Below, piece after piece: positions 5,601 through 5,788 of a stretch of 5,788 bases of DNA. The first letter of the stretch is position 1; each line of letters opens with the position of its first letter. The notes beneath the pieces are model-generated. The model made no database searches and was not told the DNA's origin. It saw only the letters and a list, made by a program, of their open reading frames with translations. Location of the stretch: contig NZ_JBHJHQ010000014.1 of assembly GCF_042219825.1 (NCBI RefSeq), positions 1-5,788 on the forward strand, in the 5' to 3' direction. The translations under genes and the position numbers were made by a program. This stretch comes from JBHJHP01 sp042219825. Lineage in GTDB: Bacteria; Bacteroidota; Bacteroidia; Bacteroidales; UBA5342.

Positions 5601-5743
5601 AGCAGCTAACACGCGGTCATAGTGCATGGCAGTACTTTTAAACCAAATAATTCAACGTTCGCTGCAGCTCCTTTCGTCATGACAGTTCCTTTCACGGGTG
5701 AAAGAAACTGCCACGACACCATACCGCGGGAACGTTGTATTTA
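5601..5743 (+). repeat. attC-like site 7, type B
   Basis: This site ends cassette 7. The left box AGCAGCTAAC (5601-5610) is the exact reverse complement of GTTAGCTGCT at the cassette start (5104-5113). It is a sister of the site at 1700-1843, with TGGCAGT/ACTGCCA inner arms and a hairpin CAGTT-c-CTTTCA, loop CGGG, TGAAAG-a-AACTG. Its differences from the sister site include paired compensatory changes (G5622-C5719, A5694-T5699). The crossover is inferred at G5734/T5735. Confidence 0.86.
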
Positions 5744-5788
5744 ATACCGGGATTAGTTGTTTGATTATTTTAAACTGGCTTCCACCCT
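5735..5788 (+). mobile_element. Cassette 8, partial, same type as cassette 3
   Basis: Only the first 54 bases are present. From the junction GTTGTATTTAATACCGGGAT onward they align with 1386-1441 (GTTGTATGTAATACCGGGAT...), including CTTCCACCCT against CCTCCACCCT, with scattered substitutions and one single-base gap. The gap shifts any shared reading frame, which favours a non-coding element. The rest of the cassette is outside the window. Confidence 0.7.

Larger units (their letters stand above)
1..5788 (+). mobile_element. Integron-like gene cassette array (no integrase in window)
   Basis: Seven complete cassettes and two partial ones are joined head to tail, each with one or two short + strand genes followed by a GC-richer folded repeat resembling an attC site. 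Junctions at G^TT are at 75/76, 739/740, 1386/1387, 1834/1835, 3221/3222, 4235/4236, 5104/5105 and 5734/5735. Cassette lengths are 664, 647, 448, 1387, 1014, 869 and 630 bp. The bases after each junction are the reverse complement of the bases opening the same cassette's 3' repeat, which fits circularisation and reinsertion by an integron-type tyrosine recombinase. No integrase, attI or transposase is visible. The array could be the interior of a chromosomal integron or a CALIN. That the repeats work as attC sites is inferred from architecture, not from a profile match. Confidence 0.85.

Noticed and set aside
1..5788. CRISPR array
   Set aside because: Repeats are about 140 bp, folded, spaced by hundreds of bases containing genes, and differ among themselves.
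1..5788. Insertion sequences or MITEs as the source of the repeats
   Set aside because: No transposase or target duplications are seen, and the repeats are always in one orientation just after a gene with cassette-specific end boxes.

Overview
The window is a tandem array of short gene cassettes separated by long imperfect repeats, the layout of an integron cassette array (or an integrase-less CALIN). Eight repeat sites of about 138-144 bp (one cut by the left edge) lie at the 3' ends of successive cassettes. Each begins ...AAC and ends GTT..., folds on itself, and has a G^TT junction where the next cassette starts. By that rule there are seven complete cassettes (76-739, 740-1386, 1387-1834, 1835-3221, 3222-4235, 4236-5104, 5105-5734) and the first 54 bases of an eighth. 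No integrase or attI is present, so the recombinase must lie outside the window.

The strongest evidence is at the cassette ends. The first 10 bases of each cassette junction (GTT plus seven variable bases) are the exact reverse complement of the 10 bases at the start of that same cassette's own repeat. This holds for 10/10 bases in six cassettes and 9/10 in one. The match within each separating repeat is poorer. Complementarity resumes for at least three more bases beyond one fixed A/C non-pairing position. This is the pattern left when cassettes circularise and reinsert at G^TT. The repeats also show compensatory base changes, so their folded structure appears to be conserved.

Host: probably a Bacteroidota bacterium. 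The genes are AT-rich, most starts have A-rich leaders instead of Shine-Dalgarno sites, the signal peptides end in a '-NAQ' or '-FGQ' style, and one TAnnTTTG-type promoter box is visible. The GC-richer repeats stand out against the AT-rich cassette bodies.

Layout: cassette 1 encodes a three-helix membrane protein; cassette 2 a two-helix membrane protein; cassette 3 has no convincing gene; cassette 4 a secreted 406-aa beta-rich protein; cassette 5 has two overlapping genes, an N-terminal fragment of a flotillin-like FloA protein and a membrane protein with a zinc-ribbon-like tail; cassette 6 a two-helix protein with a possible PH-like domain, after a long leader; cassette 7 a small secreted beta-rich protein; cassette 8 (partial) starts like cassette 3. 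All credible genes are on the + strand and all encode membrane or exported products. They are not a pathway: each cassette looks like an independent module, mostly without a visible promoter of its own.
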